The notes beneath the pieces were generated by a model that made no database searches, was not told the origin of the DNA, and saw only the letters and a list, made by a program, of their open reading frames with translations. From Nocardiopsis eucommiae (GTDB lineage Bacteria; Actinomycetota; Actinomycetes; Streptosporangiales; Streptosporangiaceae), in contig CP074402.1 in assembly GCA_018388625.1 (NCBI GenBank), positions 496,001-560,000 of the forward strand: DNA of 64,000 nucleotides. The letters run 5' to 3'. The translations under genes and the position numbers were made by a program. Shown here one piece after another: positions 1 through 9,470 of this stretch. How positions within the stretch are numbered: the stretch's first letter is position 1; each line of letters opens with the position of its first letter.

Positions 1-1690
1 ACTTCTACGGTCCCACCGAGACCACCGTGGACGCCGTCATCGCGGGTATCCGCGGGGAGGACGGCCCGACCATCGGCAGGCCGGTGGGCAACATCCGGGT
101 GTACGTGCTCGACGGCGGACTCCAGCCCGCGCCCGTGGGCGCCCTCGGTGAGCTCTACATCGCCGGGGCCGGGCTGGCGCGCGGGTACCGCAGCCGCCCC
201 GGCATGACGGGGGAGCGGTTCGTGGCCGACCCCTTCGCCGCCGCCGGCGGACGCATGTACCGGACCGGGGACCTGGTCCGGTGGCGCGCCGACGGCACGC
301 TGGAGTTCGTCGGCCGCGCCGACGACCAGGTCAAGCTCCGGGGCTTCCGGATCGAACCCGGGGAGATCAGGGCGACGCTGGTGGACCACCCCGGCGTGGC
401 CGAGGCCGCCGTGCTGGTCCGCCGCACGGCGGCCGGGGACGCGAGGCTCGTGGCCTACCCGGTACCGCTCGTCCACCCCGGACCCACCGACGCCGAGCTG
501 CGGCGACACCTGGCCGCGCGGCTGCCCGAGTACATGGTCCCGGCGGTGTTCGTCCGTCTGGAGTCCCTGCCCCTGACCGTGAACGGCAAGGTCGACGGCG
601 CGGCCCTGCCCGACCCCGCCGAGCACGCCCCCAGGTCACCGGGGCTCCCCAGACACGGCGCGAGATCCGGATGTGCGCGCTGTTCGCTGAGGTCCTGGAC
701 CTACCGAGGGTCGGCGTGCACGACGGGTTCTTCGAGCTGGGCGGGCACTCCCTGCTCGCCGCGCGCCTCGTGCGACGGGCCAGCGCGGCCCTGGGCCAGG
801 AGGTCACGGTGCCCATGCTCTTCCAGAACCCCACAGTCGCCGGACTCATCCAGGCGGCGGACGGGGAGACCACCGGGACGGGGCTCGGGCGGATCCTGCC
901 GATCCGGCCCACCGGCGAGGGCGCACCGCTGTTCTGCGTGCACCCCGCCGGAGGGCTCGCCTGGCCCTACGCGGGGCTGGCACGGCACATCGGGGCCGAG
1001 CACCCCGTGTACGGACTCCAGGCCCCCGGGCTCAGCCCCGGCGACCGGACCGAGCACGCCACCGACCTGCGGTCGCTCACCGAGGACTACGCCGCGCGCA
1101 TCCGCGAGATCCAGCCGGAGGGCCCCTACCACCTGCTCGGGTGGTCCTTCGGCGGCAACATCGCGCACGCGCTCGCCGGGCACCTCCGGGAGACCGGTGA
1201 CGAGGTGGCCACCCTGGCCCTGCTGGACTCGCACCCGTTCGGCCAGTCCGCCGACGCGGGCTTCGACGACGACACCCAGGTCCTCGACGCGCTGCTCCGG
1301 GCCATCGGCTACGGCGAGGACGCCGACCGCCTGGGCGACTCCCCGACGACCGGGGACGCCATCGCCGTGTTCCGGCGCCACGGCGACCCCCTCGGAGAGC
1401 TCTCCGAGGACGCGGTCGAGGCCATGCTCCTCGGCTTCGACCGGCAGGTCTCCCTGCTGCGCCGGGGCGAGCCGCCCGTCTTCGACGGAGACCTCCTCTT
1501 CTTCACCGCGACGCTCGACGGCGTCCCCGGAGTCGACCTCGCGCGGACCTGGCGCCCCTACGTCGAGGGCCGGATCGACGACCACGACGTGACCTGCACG
1601 CACGCGCTCATGACCACACCGGAGGCGCTGTCAGTGATCGGCCCGGTCGTCGCCGACCGGATCGCCCGCTCCCTGGCGCACCGCCGCTGA
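1..1690 (+). CDS. Nonribosomal peptide synthetase, C-terminal part (A-PCP-TE), frameshifted
   Basis: This is the end of an assembly-line peptide synthetase whose 5' part lies outside the window. Reading begins inside the adenylation domain at the A5 core (FYGPTE, from base 3). It continues through A6 (GELYIAG), A7 (YRTGDLV), A8 ([19 protein letters not shown]) and the A10 lysine (VNGKVD, near base 585). A carrier domain follows with GGHSLLA, whose phosphopantetheine serine is at bases 749-751. A type I thioesterase has GWSFGG (nucleophile serine near 1145) and a late THALM histidine, so the chain is probably released here. The frame steps by one base between about 630 and 665; restoring one base gives 562 residues. 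MbtH and a DrrAB-type exporter follow. The specificity pocket is mostly missing, so the product cannot be named. Confidence 0.93.
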
Positions 1691-1754
1691 CCCCCACGCA
1701 CCACCGACAACCCGCGGCCCGCGATCGCGCGCCGCTCGGACAGAAGGGCACACC

Positions 1755-1964
1755 ATGCAGAACCCGTTCGACGACACCGACGCCTCCTTCCTGGTCCTGG
1801 TCAACGCCGAGGACCAGCACTCCCTGTGGCCCGCCTTCGTCCCGGTCCCCGCCGGCTGGGTCGTGCGCCACGGCCCCGCCGAGCGCCAGGAGTGCCTGAC
1901 CTACATCGACACCCACTGGACGGACATGCGACCCCACCGGGTCCGCCAGCTCGACGCCGCCTGA
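1755..1964 (+). CDS. MbtH-family adenylation-domain partner protein
   Basis: A 69-residue MbtH-like protein. These proteins bind NRPS adenylation domains and help them fold and activate amino acids. The family signature is complete: NPFDD at residues 3-7, LVLVN, the HSLWPAF block with the conserved tryptophan at 25, AGWVV, and WTDMRP near the C terminus. It starts 64 bases after the synthetase stop in the same direction, so it is almost certainly co-transcribed with it. The ATG is preceded by GACAGAAGGG. Intact reading frame. Confidence 0.95.
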   Translation: MQNPFDDTDASFLVLVNAEDQHSLWPAFVPVPAGWVVRHGPAERQECLTYIDTHWTDMRPHRVRQLDAA

Positions 1965-2014
1965 GATACCCGGGCCCGGCCGTGCGGCCGGGCCCCGACC
2001 ACGAAGGGAGTGAC

Positions 2015-2986
2015 GTGGGGGACGACCATGTCATCGACGTCGAGGGACTGACGAAGTCCTTCGGGGGACACCGCGCGCTGCGGGGCATCGACCTGGCCGT
2101 GCCGCGCGGGCACGTCCTGGGGCTGCTCGGCCCCAACGGGGCGGGCAAGACCACCACCGTCCGTGTGCTGACCACCCTGCTCCGGCCGGACGGCGGCCGG
2201 GTCCGGGTCGCCGGTCACGACGTGGTGGCCGACCCCGGCGCGGTCCGCCGCAGCATCGGGCTCTCCGGCCAGTACGCGGCCGTGGACGAGAAGCTCACGG
2301 GCTTCGAGAACCTGCGCATGGTGGGGCGCCTGTACGGGATGAACCGCGCGCAGGCGGCCGAGCGCGCCCGGGAACTGCTGCGGCGCTTCCGGCTCTGGGA
2401 CGTCGCGGACCAGCGTTCGGGCGCCTACTCGGGCGGGATGCGGCGACGCCTGGACCTGGCCGGGGCCCTGGTGGCCCGGCCCGAGGTGGTCGTGCTCGAC
2501 GAACCCACGACCGGCCTGGACCCGCGCGGGCGCCTGGACACGTGGGAGATCGTCTCCACCCTCGTGGAGGACGGGACCACGGTCCTGCTGACCACGCAGT
2601 ACCTGGAGGAGGCCGACCAGCTCTCGGACACCATCGTGGTCATCGACCGGGGAACGGTCATCGCCCGGGGCAGCGCGGACGCGCTCAAGGAGCACATGGG
2701 CGGGGCGCGGATGGACTTCGTCCTCGCGGACGCGGCCGACCTGGAGTCGGCCGCCGGGATCGTCGCGGACCACGGCAACGGCCGGCCCGAGACGGACCCG
2801 GGAGCCCGGAGGCTCTCCGTGGGCACCTCCGAGGGACAGGAGGCGCTGACCGGGGCGTTGGCCGCGCTGCGCCGCGGCGGCGTCCCCGTGGTGGAGGTGG
2901 CGCTGCGCCGCCCCACCCTGGACGAGGTGTTCCTCGAACTCACCGGCCGGGACGAGCCCGCCTCCCTGGTGGGAGGGCACCGGTGA
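2015..2986 (+). CDS. DrrA-type ABC transporter ATP-binding subunit
   Basis: ATPase of a two-gene exporter of the daunorubicin/DrrAB type, of about 323 residues. Walker A is GPNGAGKTT at residues 39-47. The signature YSGGM, Walker B VVVLDEPTTGLDP and the switch region TTQYLEEAD follow, then the C-terminal domain typical of DrrA proteins. I chose the GTG at 2015 because AAGGGAG lies just upstream and the product begins at the usual point; the open frame upstream is only GC-driven. Its stop overlaps the start of the permease gene by four bases (GTGA), which indicates translational coupling. By position it should export, or give self-resistance to, the peptide made upstream; that link is inference. 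Confidence 0.93.
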   Translation: MGDDHVIDVEGLTKSFGGHRALRGIDLAVPRGHVLGLLGPNGAGKTTTVRVLTTLLRPDGGRVRVAGHDVVADPGAVRRSIGLSGQYAAVDEKLTGFENLRMVGRLYGMNRAQAAERARELLRRFRLWDVADQRSGAYSGGMRRRLDLAGALVARPEVVVLDEPTTGLDPRGRLDTWEIVSTLVEDGTTVLLTTQYLEEADQLSDTIVVIDRGTVIARGSADALKEHMGGARMDFVLADAADLESAAGIVADHGNGRPETDPGARRLSVGTSEGQEALTGALAALRRGGVPVVEVALRRPTLDEVFLELTGRDEPASLVGGHR

Positions 2987-3783
2987 ACGTACTGGCGAGA
3001 TCGGTGAGCGACAGCGGCGTCGTCGCCCACCGCAACCTGCTCCATGTCGTGCGCACCCCGGGATCCATGGTCGCGGGGGTCATCCAGCCGGTGATGTTCG
3101 TCCTGCTGCTCGCCTTCGTCTTCGGCGGCAGCCTGGGCGGCGCGCAGTACCGCGAGTTCCTCATCGGGGGCATCTTCGCGCAGACCCTGCTGTTCAACTC
3201 GTCCTTCACGGCGGTCGGGCTGGCCAACGACCTCCAGCAGGGCATCGTGGACCGCTACCGGTCGCTGCCGATGTCCCGGATCGCCGTCATTCTGGGCCGG
3301 ACCCTCTCGGACCTGGCGACGAGCTCCCTGTCGCTGCTGGTCACGGCCGCGTGCGGGCTCGCGATCGGGTGGCGGGTCACCACGGGGGCGAGTGAGGTGC
3401 TCCTGGGCGTGGCCCTCCTGCTCTTCTTCGCCTTCGCGACCTCGTGGATCGGTGTGTTCATCGCGCTGACCGCCCGCAGCGTCGAGGTGGCCCAGAGCCT
3501 GGGCCTGGTCTGGCTGTTCCCGGTCGCCTTCGTGTCGGGCGCGTTCGTCTCCATCGAGGGCATGCCCGCTCCGCTGCGGGTCGTCGCGGAGTGGAACCCG
3601 GTCACCGCCGTCGCCTCGGCCGCCAGGGAACTCTTCGGCAACGCCCCGCCGCCGGGACTGGCACAGCCGACCGGGTGGCCCGCCGAGAACGCGGTGCTGT
3701 ACGCGGTGCTGTCCTCGGCCGTGGTCATCGCGGTCTTCGCCCCGCTGGCCCTGCGCCGCTACGTGCTCATCAGCGCCCGCTGA
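2983..3783 (+). CDS. DrrB-type ABC-2 transporter permease
   Basis: A 266-residue membrane subunit of the ABC-2 family, partner of the preceding ATPase. About six hydrophobic segments are visible, including VMFVLLLAFVFGG near the N terminus and a long central pair (LLGVALLLFFAFATSWIGVF). The conserved ABC-2 region around PVAFVSGAFVSIEGMP and WNPVTAV is present. The GTG at 2983 overlaps the drrA-like stop, so the pair is coupled. This is the last gene of the NRPS, MbtH and exporter run; a strong hairpin follows at once. Confidence 0.93.
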   Translation: MNVLARSVSDSGVVAHRNLLHVVRTPGSMVAGVIQPVMFVLLLAFVFGGSLGGAQYREFLIGGIFAQTLLFNSSFTAVGLANDLQQGIVDRYRSLPMSRIAVILGRTLSDLATSSLSLLVTAACGLAIGWRVTTGASEVLLGVALLLFFAFATSWIGVFIALTARSVEVAQSLGLVWLFPVAFVSGAFVSIEGMPAPLRVVAEWNPVTAVASAARELFGNAPPPGLAQPTGWPAENAVLYAVLSSAVVIAVFAPLALRRYVLISAR

Positions 3784-3784
3784 C

Positions 3785-3833
3785 CCACGGGGCGCGGAGG
3801 CGGAGCGCGACAGCCCGCCCCCGCGCCCCGTGG
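3785..3833. terminator. Bidirectional terminator hairpin
   Basis: A 13-base perfect inverted repeat (CCACGGGGCGCGG and its complement) surrounds a 23-base loop. It sits between the exporter permease stop and the stop of the convergent MFS gene, so it probably ends transcription from both sides. There is no U-tract. Confidence 0.65.
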
Positions 3834-3862
3834 CCGCCGGACCACGGGGTGCCTCCCCGTAC

Positions 3863-5055
3863 TCAGGCCCGGGGCGCGGGGTCCTCCTTGAAGGAGCGCA
3901 GGAGCAGGGGGACGCACAGGAAGACGGCGGCTCCCATGGCGGCGAAGTAGGCGGGGGCGGACAGGTCCAGGAGGGCTCCGCCCAGGACGGGGCCGACGAA
4001 GAACCCGAGGTAGCGGAGTTCGGACAGGCCGAAGTAGGCGCCCTTGCGGTCGTCCGTGGCCAGGGAGTGCACGGCCACGTCCGGCAGGGGCAGCAGGATC
4101 GCCTCGCCCAGGGTCCAGAACACGATGGCCACGTACAGAAGGACCACGTCGGTCGTGCCCAGCCACACGCAGACGAAGGCGACCGCGAAGAACACGCACC
4201 CCAGGGTCACCAACGGCCCCCGGGGAGGCGCTCGGACAGCCAGATCACCGGGGGCTGCACCGCCAGGGCCAGGGCGGCGTTCAGCACCAGCAACGAGGCG
4301 AACAGGTACTCCGTCCGGTCGCCGTAGGCGCCCTTCATGTACAGCGGGATGGACGTGTCCATCTGGGCCATGACCAGGAAGACCACCGCTCCGGCGCCGA
4401 TGGCGGCCCTCAGGTGGCGGTCACGCAGGGCGTCGGTCCACGGAACCGGGGTCGTGCTCCTGGAGGAGGTCTCCAAGCGCGCCAACTCCGCGCCGCGCAC
4501 CATCACCACTGACAGGTAGAGCGCGAAGAAGGCCGCCGGGGCGAGGAAGAACGCCGCGGGACCCACGTGGAACAGGACCCCGCCCACGGCCGGTCCGACG
4601 ATCGCACCGATGCACAGGGTGATGTAGCGGACCCGGAAGATCCGGCCGTCGCCGGTGTCGGACAGGGAGAGCAGCTTCTTCATGCTCGGCTCGACCATCG
4701 TGCGCGCCACGCCCAGGCCGAGGAAGAGCACCACGACGGCGGCGGGAGCGGAGGCCAGCGCCAGCGCCGAGTAGACCGCCACGTTCAACAGCAGTCCCCA
4801 CCGCATGAGCCGGACCGCGCCGAACCGGTCGGCCGCCGTGCCGCTGAGGAGACCGCCGAACGCGGCGATCAGCGGGATGCCGCCGACCACCGCGCCGATC
4901 CCCGCGGCGGACAGCTCCGTCCGGTCCGCGAGGTAGAGCGCGGCGAAGGGCAGCGCGGCGAAGAAGGCCATGGAGTTGAGGAGCGAACCCAGCACGAGCG
5001 TGCGTTCGTCACGGCTGAACCGCCACGGGGAACGGGGCCGACCGGTCGGGTTCAC
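3863..5055 (-). CDS. MFS transporter, frameshifted
   Basis: A major facilitator superfamily drug or metabolite transporter. The first part reads through about seven hydrophobic helices with a typical loop motif (GTAADRFGAVRLMRWG). The frame then breaks near 4210 at ERLPGGRW, and continues one frame over from LVTLGCVFFAVAFVCVWLG to the end. Adding one base in the G-rich run restores a 397-residue protein. I prefer the GTG at 5055, which has GGAG upstream, over the more distant GTG at 5088. The gene converges on the NRPS exporter. Substrate unknown. Confidence 0.85.
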
Positions 5056-5216
5056 GGGGACTCCAGGGGTGGGCCGGGGAGCGGCCACTCTAGGCGCCGG
5101 TACCGACAGTCGACCCGCCCTCCCGGAAGCGGTGCCTTCCCCGCCGGGGTCAGCCGAGGATCAGCCTCGTCGTCGATTCGCCCGCCCAGACACACCAGGC
5201 TTCCAACCGACAAGAC

Positions 5217-5948
5217 TCAGGTGGTGTTAGATCCCCCGGAACCAGGAGAGGATCCCTCCAAGCCTTCATCGAGCGCGGTCAAGACCCTCTCCAGAGCAGT
5301 TTCCGGTGTCTCGTGCTCCCACACTCGGACGACTGTCCACCCTTGGGCGCGCAGCTTTTCGTTCGTGTCGGTGTCGCGCGCCTGATTTCCCTCGATCTTG
5401 TCGCGCCAGAATTCCGCTCTCCGCTTGGCCGGGCGATGGTGCTCGGGACACCCGTGCCAGTAGCAGCCGTCCACGAAGACAGCGACACGCGCCTTTCGGA
5501 AAACGACATCGGCGGTCCGCGCCAGTTCCGGCAGCGGTCGGGCGTTGACGCGGTAACGAAGGCCTCGCGCATGCAGGAGTGATCGAAGGAGCAATTCAGG
5601 ACCGGTGTCACGTCCCTTGTTCGCTCTCATACTCGCGCGTGCCGCCTCCGAAGTCGCTGTGGAGTCGGTCGGAAGGACCCGGTCCCTGACCAATCCGGCC
5701 GCACGGGCGAGGTGCCACGCCCGCGCCAAGTTGGCGGCGCGTGTGTCGGCATCGACCTCTCCCAGGTAGCGTTCGCGGGTTCGTCCGTTCTCCGACCATC
5801 GCAAGTAGGCGCGGATACGACGAGTGCGGTCATACACCCGTAGAGCGACCGACCCGGTCGCCTCAGTCCCGTCCGAGACGACGACCACACGACGACCACG
5901 TCCTCCGACCGCTCGATCCTGTTCCGCCGACCGAGCCGCGCGCGTCAT
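5217..5948 (-). CDS. vsr: Very short patch repair endonuclease (Vsr) with N-terminal extension
   Basis: Vsr nicks DNA at T:G mismatches produced when 5-methylcytosine deaminates, and so offsets the mutagenic cost of a cytosine methyltransferase. The C-terminal 140 residues are typical: NKGRDTGPELLLRSLLHARG, VAVFVDGCYWHGCPEHH, FWRDKIEGNQARD and GWTVVRVWEHE. About 100 extra N-terminal residues (VALRVYDRTRRIRAYLRW and a predicted helical part) precede the Vsr core and have no function I recognise. The gene lies 77 bases downstream of the methyltransferase on the same strand, so the two are probably one operon. GC content is lower than in the surrounding genes, which fits acquisition with the restriction system. 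Confidence 0.94.
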   Translation of the reverse strand: MTRAARSAEQDRAVGGRGRRVVVVSDGTEATGSVALRVYDRTRRIRAYLRWSENGRTRERYLGEVDADTRAANLARAWHLARAAGLVRDRVLPTDSTATSEAARASMRANKGRDTGPELLLRSLLHARGLRYRVNARPLPELARTADVVFRKARVAVFVDGCYWHGCPEHHRPAKRRAEFWRDKIEGNQARDTDTNEKLRAQGWTVVRVWEHETPETALERVLTALDEGLEGSSPGSGGSNTT

Positions 5949-6025
5949 CCCCGGGCGAGGTCGCCAGGCTCGTGGAGGCGGGGGCGGTCACCCCAGCCTC
6001 GTTGCGCACGTCCCGTGGACAAGGC

Positions 6026-7309
6026 TCAAGCCCCCGCTTCTTCGAGCGCGTTCTTCACAGCGTCCGCGAAGACCCGACCAAGTCGCACCGGGACGGCGTT
6101 CCCCAGTTGGCGCATCTTCTCACCACGGGGCCCGGCCAGTTCCCATTCGTCAGGGAAGGTCATCACCCTGGCAGTCTCCCGCACCGTCATGTACCGGTAG
6201 CCCGCCCCGTCGAACGTGGGGTCGTCCAGGCGCATCACTGACTCACCACCCGGCACCCCATGCACACCAGCCTTGACCGTCTTCGCGGGACGATCCAGCT
6301 CGTTGGGGGTGTGCCCGGTGTAGATTCGCGCCCCAGGCCAACCAACGTGGTCAGGGACTCCGTCGACGAGCAGCTTCCCTCGCACAGCCTCCTCCGGGAC
6401 GGGCGGCAGAGGCACGCCCTCATTCTCATCGACGCCCCTGATCGCGTCCCTGAGCGTCCGCCAAGGGCGCAGCCCATCCGACATGAAACCGGGAGGGCGC
6501 AGGTCAGCCATCACCCTCTCCCGCGTCGTGTCGATACCAGGCGCGTCGTCATGTCGCTTCCAGTAAGTCCCATCGTGCATGGACTCGATCAGCGCGGTCT
6601 CCGAGTACTCGGGGACGGGCTGGTGGCGAGCCCAGTCCACACCCAGGTCGGATCGGAAGGCGACGATGATGACGCGATGACGAATCTGGGGCACGCCGTA
6701 GTCCGCGGCGTTCACAGGAACGTGCACCACGTGATAGCGCTCGGTGGGGTCCACCGAGCCATTCGCGAGGCGATCCCGTAGGACGGCGTCATGCTCCTCC
6801 CAAGTGGCACCCTCCGCCCGCCGCACGAACGGCAAACTCATCTCCCGCTTGATGTACTCGAAATAAGGGCGGAAAGTAGTCCGGAGCAGGCCCCGAACGT
6901 TCTCACAAACGACGGCCTTCGGGCGCATCTCGCGGATCGCCCGGAACATCTCAGGGAACATGTTCCGTTCGTCCTCGTCCCCCCTCGCCACACCCCCGAG
7001 GCTGAAGGGCTGACAGGGTGGTCCGCCCGCGAGGACGTCGACCCCGGCAGGAGCCAAGAACTCGAAGGAAGGGATGTCCCGCACATCACCCGGGACCAAC
7101 GGCCAACCCGTCGCCCGAGACCCGTACGCCGAGCCAGGACCAGGAACGGAGGTGTCCGAGGGTTCCCGGAGCGTCGCCCCGTTGACGGTCAGCGTCTCCA
7201 CGGCCCGCTTGGCGAACTCGTTGACGAGAAGCGGTCGGAAACCGGCCCCATGCACAGCCATCGCGAGCCCGCCGCCCCCTGCGAACAGCTCTACAGACTT
7301 CCGGTCCAT
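6026..7309 (-). CDS. DNA (cytosine-5)-methyltransferase of an Eco29kI-like system
   Basis: A C5-cytosine methyltransferase that protects host sites from the divergent endonuclease. Motif I is LFAGGGGL at residues 8-15, motif IV is GGPPCQPFS with catalytic cysteine 99, motif VI is ENVRG, motif VIII is QIRHRVI, and motif X is QLGNAVPVRLG near the end. I chose the ATG at 7309 over the TTG at 7342: GGGGGGA precedes it and motif I then falls at the usual distance from the N terminus, giving 427 residues. By analogy with Eco29kI the target should be CCGCGG; that is inference from the partner nuclease. Vsr follows in the same direction. Confidence 0.95.
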   Translation of the reverse strand: MDRKSVELFAGGGGLAMAVHGAGFRPLLVNEFAKRAVETLTVNGATLREPSDTSVPGPGSAYGSRATGWPLVPGDVRDIPSFEFLAPAGVDVLAGGPPCQPFSLGGVARGDEDERNMFPEMFRAIREMRPKAVVCENVRGLLRTTFRPYFEYIKREMSLPFVRRAEGATWEEHDAVLRDRLANGSVDPTERYHVVHVPVNAADYGVPQIRHRVIIVAFRSDLGVDWARHQPVPEYSETALIESMHDGTYWKRHDDAPGIDTTRERVMADLRPPGFMSDGLRPWRTLRDAIRGVDENEGVPLPPVPEEAVRGKLLVDGVPDHVGWPGARIYTGHTPNELDRPAKTVKAGVHGVPGGESVMRLDDPTFDGAGYRYMTVRETARVMTFPDEWELAGPRGEKMRQLGNAVPVRLGRVFADAVKNALEEAGA

Positions 7310-7466
7310 GTTCGGTCCCCCCAGCAGCTCAGTGATGGTCAAACCATACCGCGGAATGGTCCCTCACTGTTCATTGTCCACACGATTGTGATCTAAGTCG
7401 TCTAAAGTCGGATCGAGTGGCCTGTGGACGAAAATTCCGGCGGAGCTTCAAAAGAACGGAAATAAA
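7310..7466. promoter_or_regulatory. Divergent promoter region of the restriction-modification genes
   Basis: This stretch separates the methyltransferase and endonuclease starts and is clearly more AT-rich than the rest of the window (for example TTCATTGTCC and GTGATCTAAGTCGTCTAAAG). It must hold both promoters. A CCGCGG hexamer, the expected recognition site, lies at 7349-7354, about 40 bases ahead of the methyltransferase ATG. No separate controller (C) protein gene is visible. Confidence 0.6.
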
Positions 7467-8165
7467 ATGGGTGAGAATTTCTCGGAGGGTCAGGTGGACT
7501 CTAAAGCCACGCCCGGGTGGGTGTACGACCCTTTGAAGAGAGAAAATCTTGGCCGCAGTGTTCTATGGGCGCTCGTCGCCTCGAATCCTGTGCCGTTGGG
7601 TGATATTCCCCAATTTCCGGGTTGCGGAATTTACGCCCTCTATTACACGGGTGACAGTGAACTTTACGAGCCCATCTCGTCCCTGGAGCTCCAAGTTCCG
7701 ATTTACGTAGGTAAAGCAGACCCTTCGGGGTCGCGAAAGGGGGAGAGGTGCATCGGGCCTGGGGGGTTCCGTCTGCGGGATCGGCTCAATAAGCACGCGC
7801 GAACCATCGAAGCAGCGAAAAACCTGGACCTGATTGATTTCCAGGCTCGCTATCTGCCAGCAGACGATCTCTTCACCCCGATGGCTGAAAGGCTGATGAT
7901 CTCGGAGCTCAAGCCCGTTTGGAACATGATTCTCGAAGGATTCGGCGTCAATCCACCAGGGAAGAAAAGGATTGAGGGGCGTCGGCCCAAGTGGCACCAG
8001 GTACATCCCGGGGTGTCCTGGGCCGAGGGCATGCCCGAGCGTCCGGGAGGAGCCCCGAAGCTAGAAGAGGAAGTCAGGCTGCATCTGAAGACTCATGGGC
8101 CGGAGCGCAAATCCGCGAGCGGAGTCCCTCTGAACCTCGTCCCCCCACGCATAGGGCCCCAGTGA
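7467..8165 (+). CDS. Eco29kI-family GIY-YIG restriction endonuclease
   Basis: A type II restriction enzyme of the Eco29kI family, 232 residues, in the GIY-YIG nuclease superfamily. The half-motifs are GIYALYYTG (from residue 54) and PIYVGKA (from 78). The family's other catalytic residues are all in place: arginine 106 and histidine 110 in RDRLNKH, glutamate 141 in MAERLMI, and asparagine 153 in KPVWN. Known relatives cut CCGCGG. It is transcribed away from the methyltransferase. Codon use is much more AT-rich than in neighbours (AAA, GAA, ATT), a sign of horizontal transfer. Intact reading frame. Confidence 0.93.
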   Translation: MGENFSEGQVDSKATPGWVYDPLKRENLGRSVLWALVASNPVPLGDIPQFPGCGIYALYYTGDSELYEPISSLELQVPIYVGKADPSGSRKGERCIGPGGFRLRDRLNKHARTIEAAKNLDLIDFQARYLPADDLFTPMAERLMISELKPVWNMILEGFGVNPPGKKRIEGRRPKWHQVHPGVSWAEGMPERPGGAPKLEEEVRLHLKTHGPERKSASGVPLNLVPPRIGPQ

Positions 8166-8189
8166 CTCGGACCACACGGCGCCAGGCGT

Positions 8190-8386
8190 CCGGGCGCGGG
8201 CCTGCGCGAGCGGTCGCTGCTCGGCGCGAACGGGCGCGTGCACCGGGCACTGCTGGACCGGGCACGGAACTGGGCCGCGAGGACGGGTTCGCGACCCTGC
8301 TCGAGTACAACCGCGGCCACGACCAGGCCTGCTGGCGGGACCCGCCGGCCGCGCTCGTGGCCCTCACCGGCGACTGGCCGCGCTAG
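8190..8386 (+). pseudogene. C-terminal remnant of an unidentified gene
   Basis: Directly after the endonuclease, GC content jumps back to background and a coding-like stretch appears without a start. It reads LLGANGRVHRALLDRARNWA in one frame and, after a one-base step, EDGFATLLEYNRGHDQACW to a TAG at 8384. That TAG forms a CTAG shared with the stop of the convergent gene, which suggests a true gene end. The 5' part is missing, as if the restriction island had replaced it. I do not recognise the family. Confidence 0.35.
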
Positions 8387-9397
8387 ACGACCTCGCGGAG
8401 CGCGGCGACGAGGTCCGCGGCGGGCAGCTCGCGTGCCCGACGGAACCCGGTCCCCGCCCACAGGGCCATGCCCCCGGTGTCACCGGCCCGCGCCGCGGCG
8501 GCGCGCAGCGGCTTCGTCATGTGGTGCACCTCGGGGTAGGCCGCGGGCGCGTCCGGGTGCTCGGTCATGAACCGGTTGGTGAGGCCGCGCGCCGGGCGGC
8601 CGGTGAACGCCCGGGTCAGTGAGGTCCCGGTGAAGGACGGGTCGGCCAGCGCGGCCTTGTGCGCGGGCTGCGCGCCGCTCTCCGGGCACCGGAGGAAGGC
8701 CGTGCCCAGCTGGACGGCGGTGGCTCCCGAGGTCAGGGCGGCGGCGACGTCCTCCTCGGTCATGATCCCCCGGCGGCGATCACCGGCACCTCGACGGCGC
8801 CCACCACCTCGGGCAGCAGGGAGAGCAGGGGCCGGTCGTCGCCCCGGGCGGGGTCGAAGGTGGCGCGGTGCCCGCCCGCCTCCACTCCCTGGACGCACAC
8901 CCCGTCGGCACCCCGGGCCACGGCGGTCCGGGCCTCCTCGACGGTGGTGGCGGTGACGACCGTGGCCGAACCCGCGTCGCGCAGCCGCTCCAGCACCCTT
9001 GTGGAGGGGCAGCCGAAGGTGAAGCTCACGACGCTGACGGGGAGCCCACCAACAGGTCGATCTTGGCGTCCCAGGCGTCGTCGTCGTACGTGGACGGGCC
9101 CACCTCGGCCCCGTGCCGCACGGACTCCGCCGCGAGGTCCCTCCGGTAGCCGTCGAGCACGGACACCGGAGCCGGTGCACCGGAGGGGACGAACACGTTC
9201 ACGCCGAACACGTCGGTGCCCAGCCCGCGTACCCCGCTGATCCGTTCGGCCAGCGCCTCCACGGACAGGTACCCGGCGGCCAGGGAACCCAGACCGCCCG
9301 CGCCGTCCACCGCGTGGACCAGGGCGGGGGTGGACGCGCCTCCGGCCATGGGGGCCTGGAGGACGCGGCGCGCACCGAGGAGTTCGTGCAGATCCAT
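8383..9397 (-). CDS. Nitronate monooxygenase-like FMN protein, frameshifted
   Basis: A flavin-dependent TIM-barrel enzyme of the nitronate monooxygenase (2-nitropropane dioxygenase) and enoyl-reductase-like family. Visible family blocks are VLQAPMAGG near the start, ADGVCVQGVEAGGH in the middle (the conserved GXEAGGH region), VPVIAAGG followed by GIMTEEDVAAAL, and TAVQLGTAFLRCPES. The coding sequence changes frame near 9030 and again near 8765; restoring two bases gives 338 residues. Both breaks fall inside conserved blocks, so I regard them as sequence errors. It oxidises alkyl nitronates in characterised relatives; the physiological substrate here is unknown. Confidence 0.85.
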
Positions 9398-9470
9398 GCT
9401 TCCCGCCTTCCGGGATCCGGTGCGGGACGCTCCCCGCGTGACCTGCGCGCAGGCTAACAGGCGCGCCGGA

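Noticed and set aside
7349..7354. Genome-wide avoidance of CCGCGG because of the restriction system
   Set aside because: The hexamer occurs repeatedly elsewhere in the window, so no depletion is visible by eye; a count against a Markov model would be needed.
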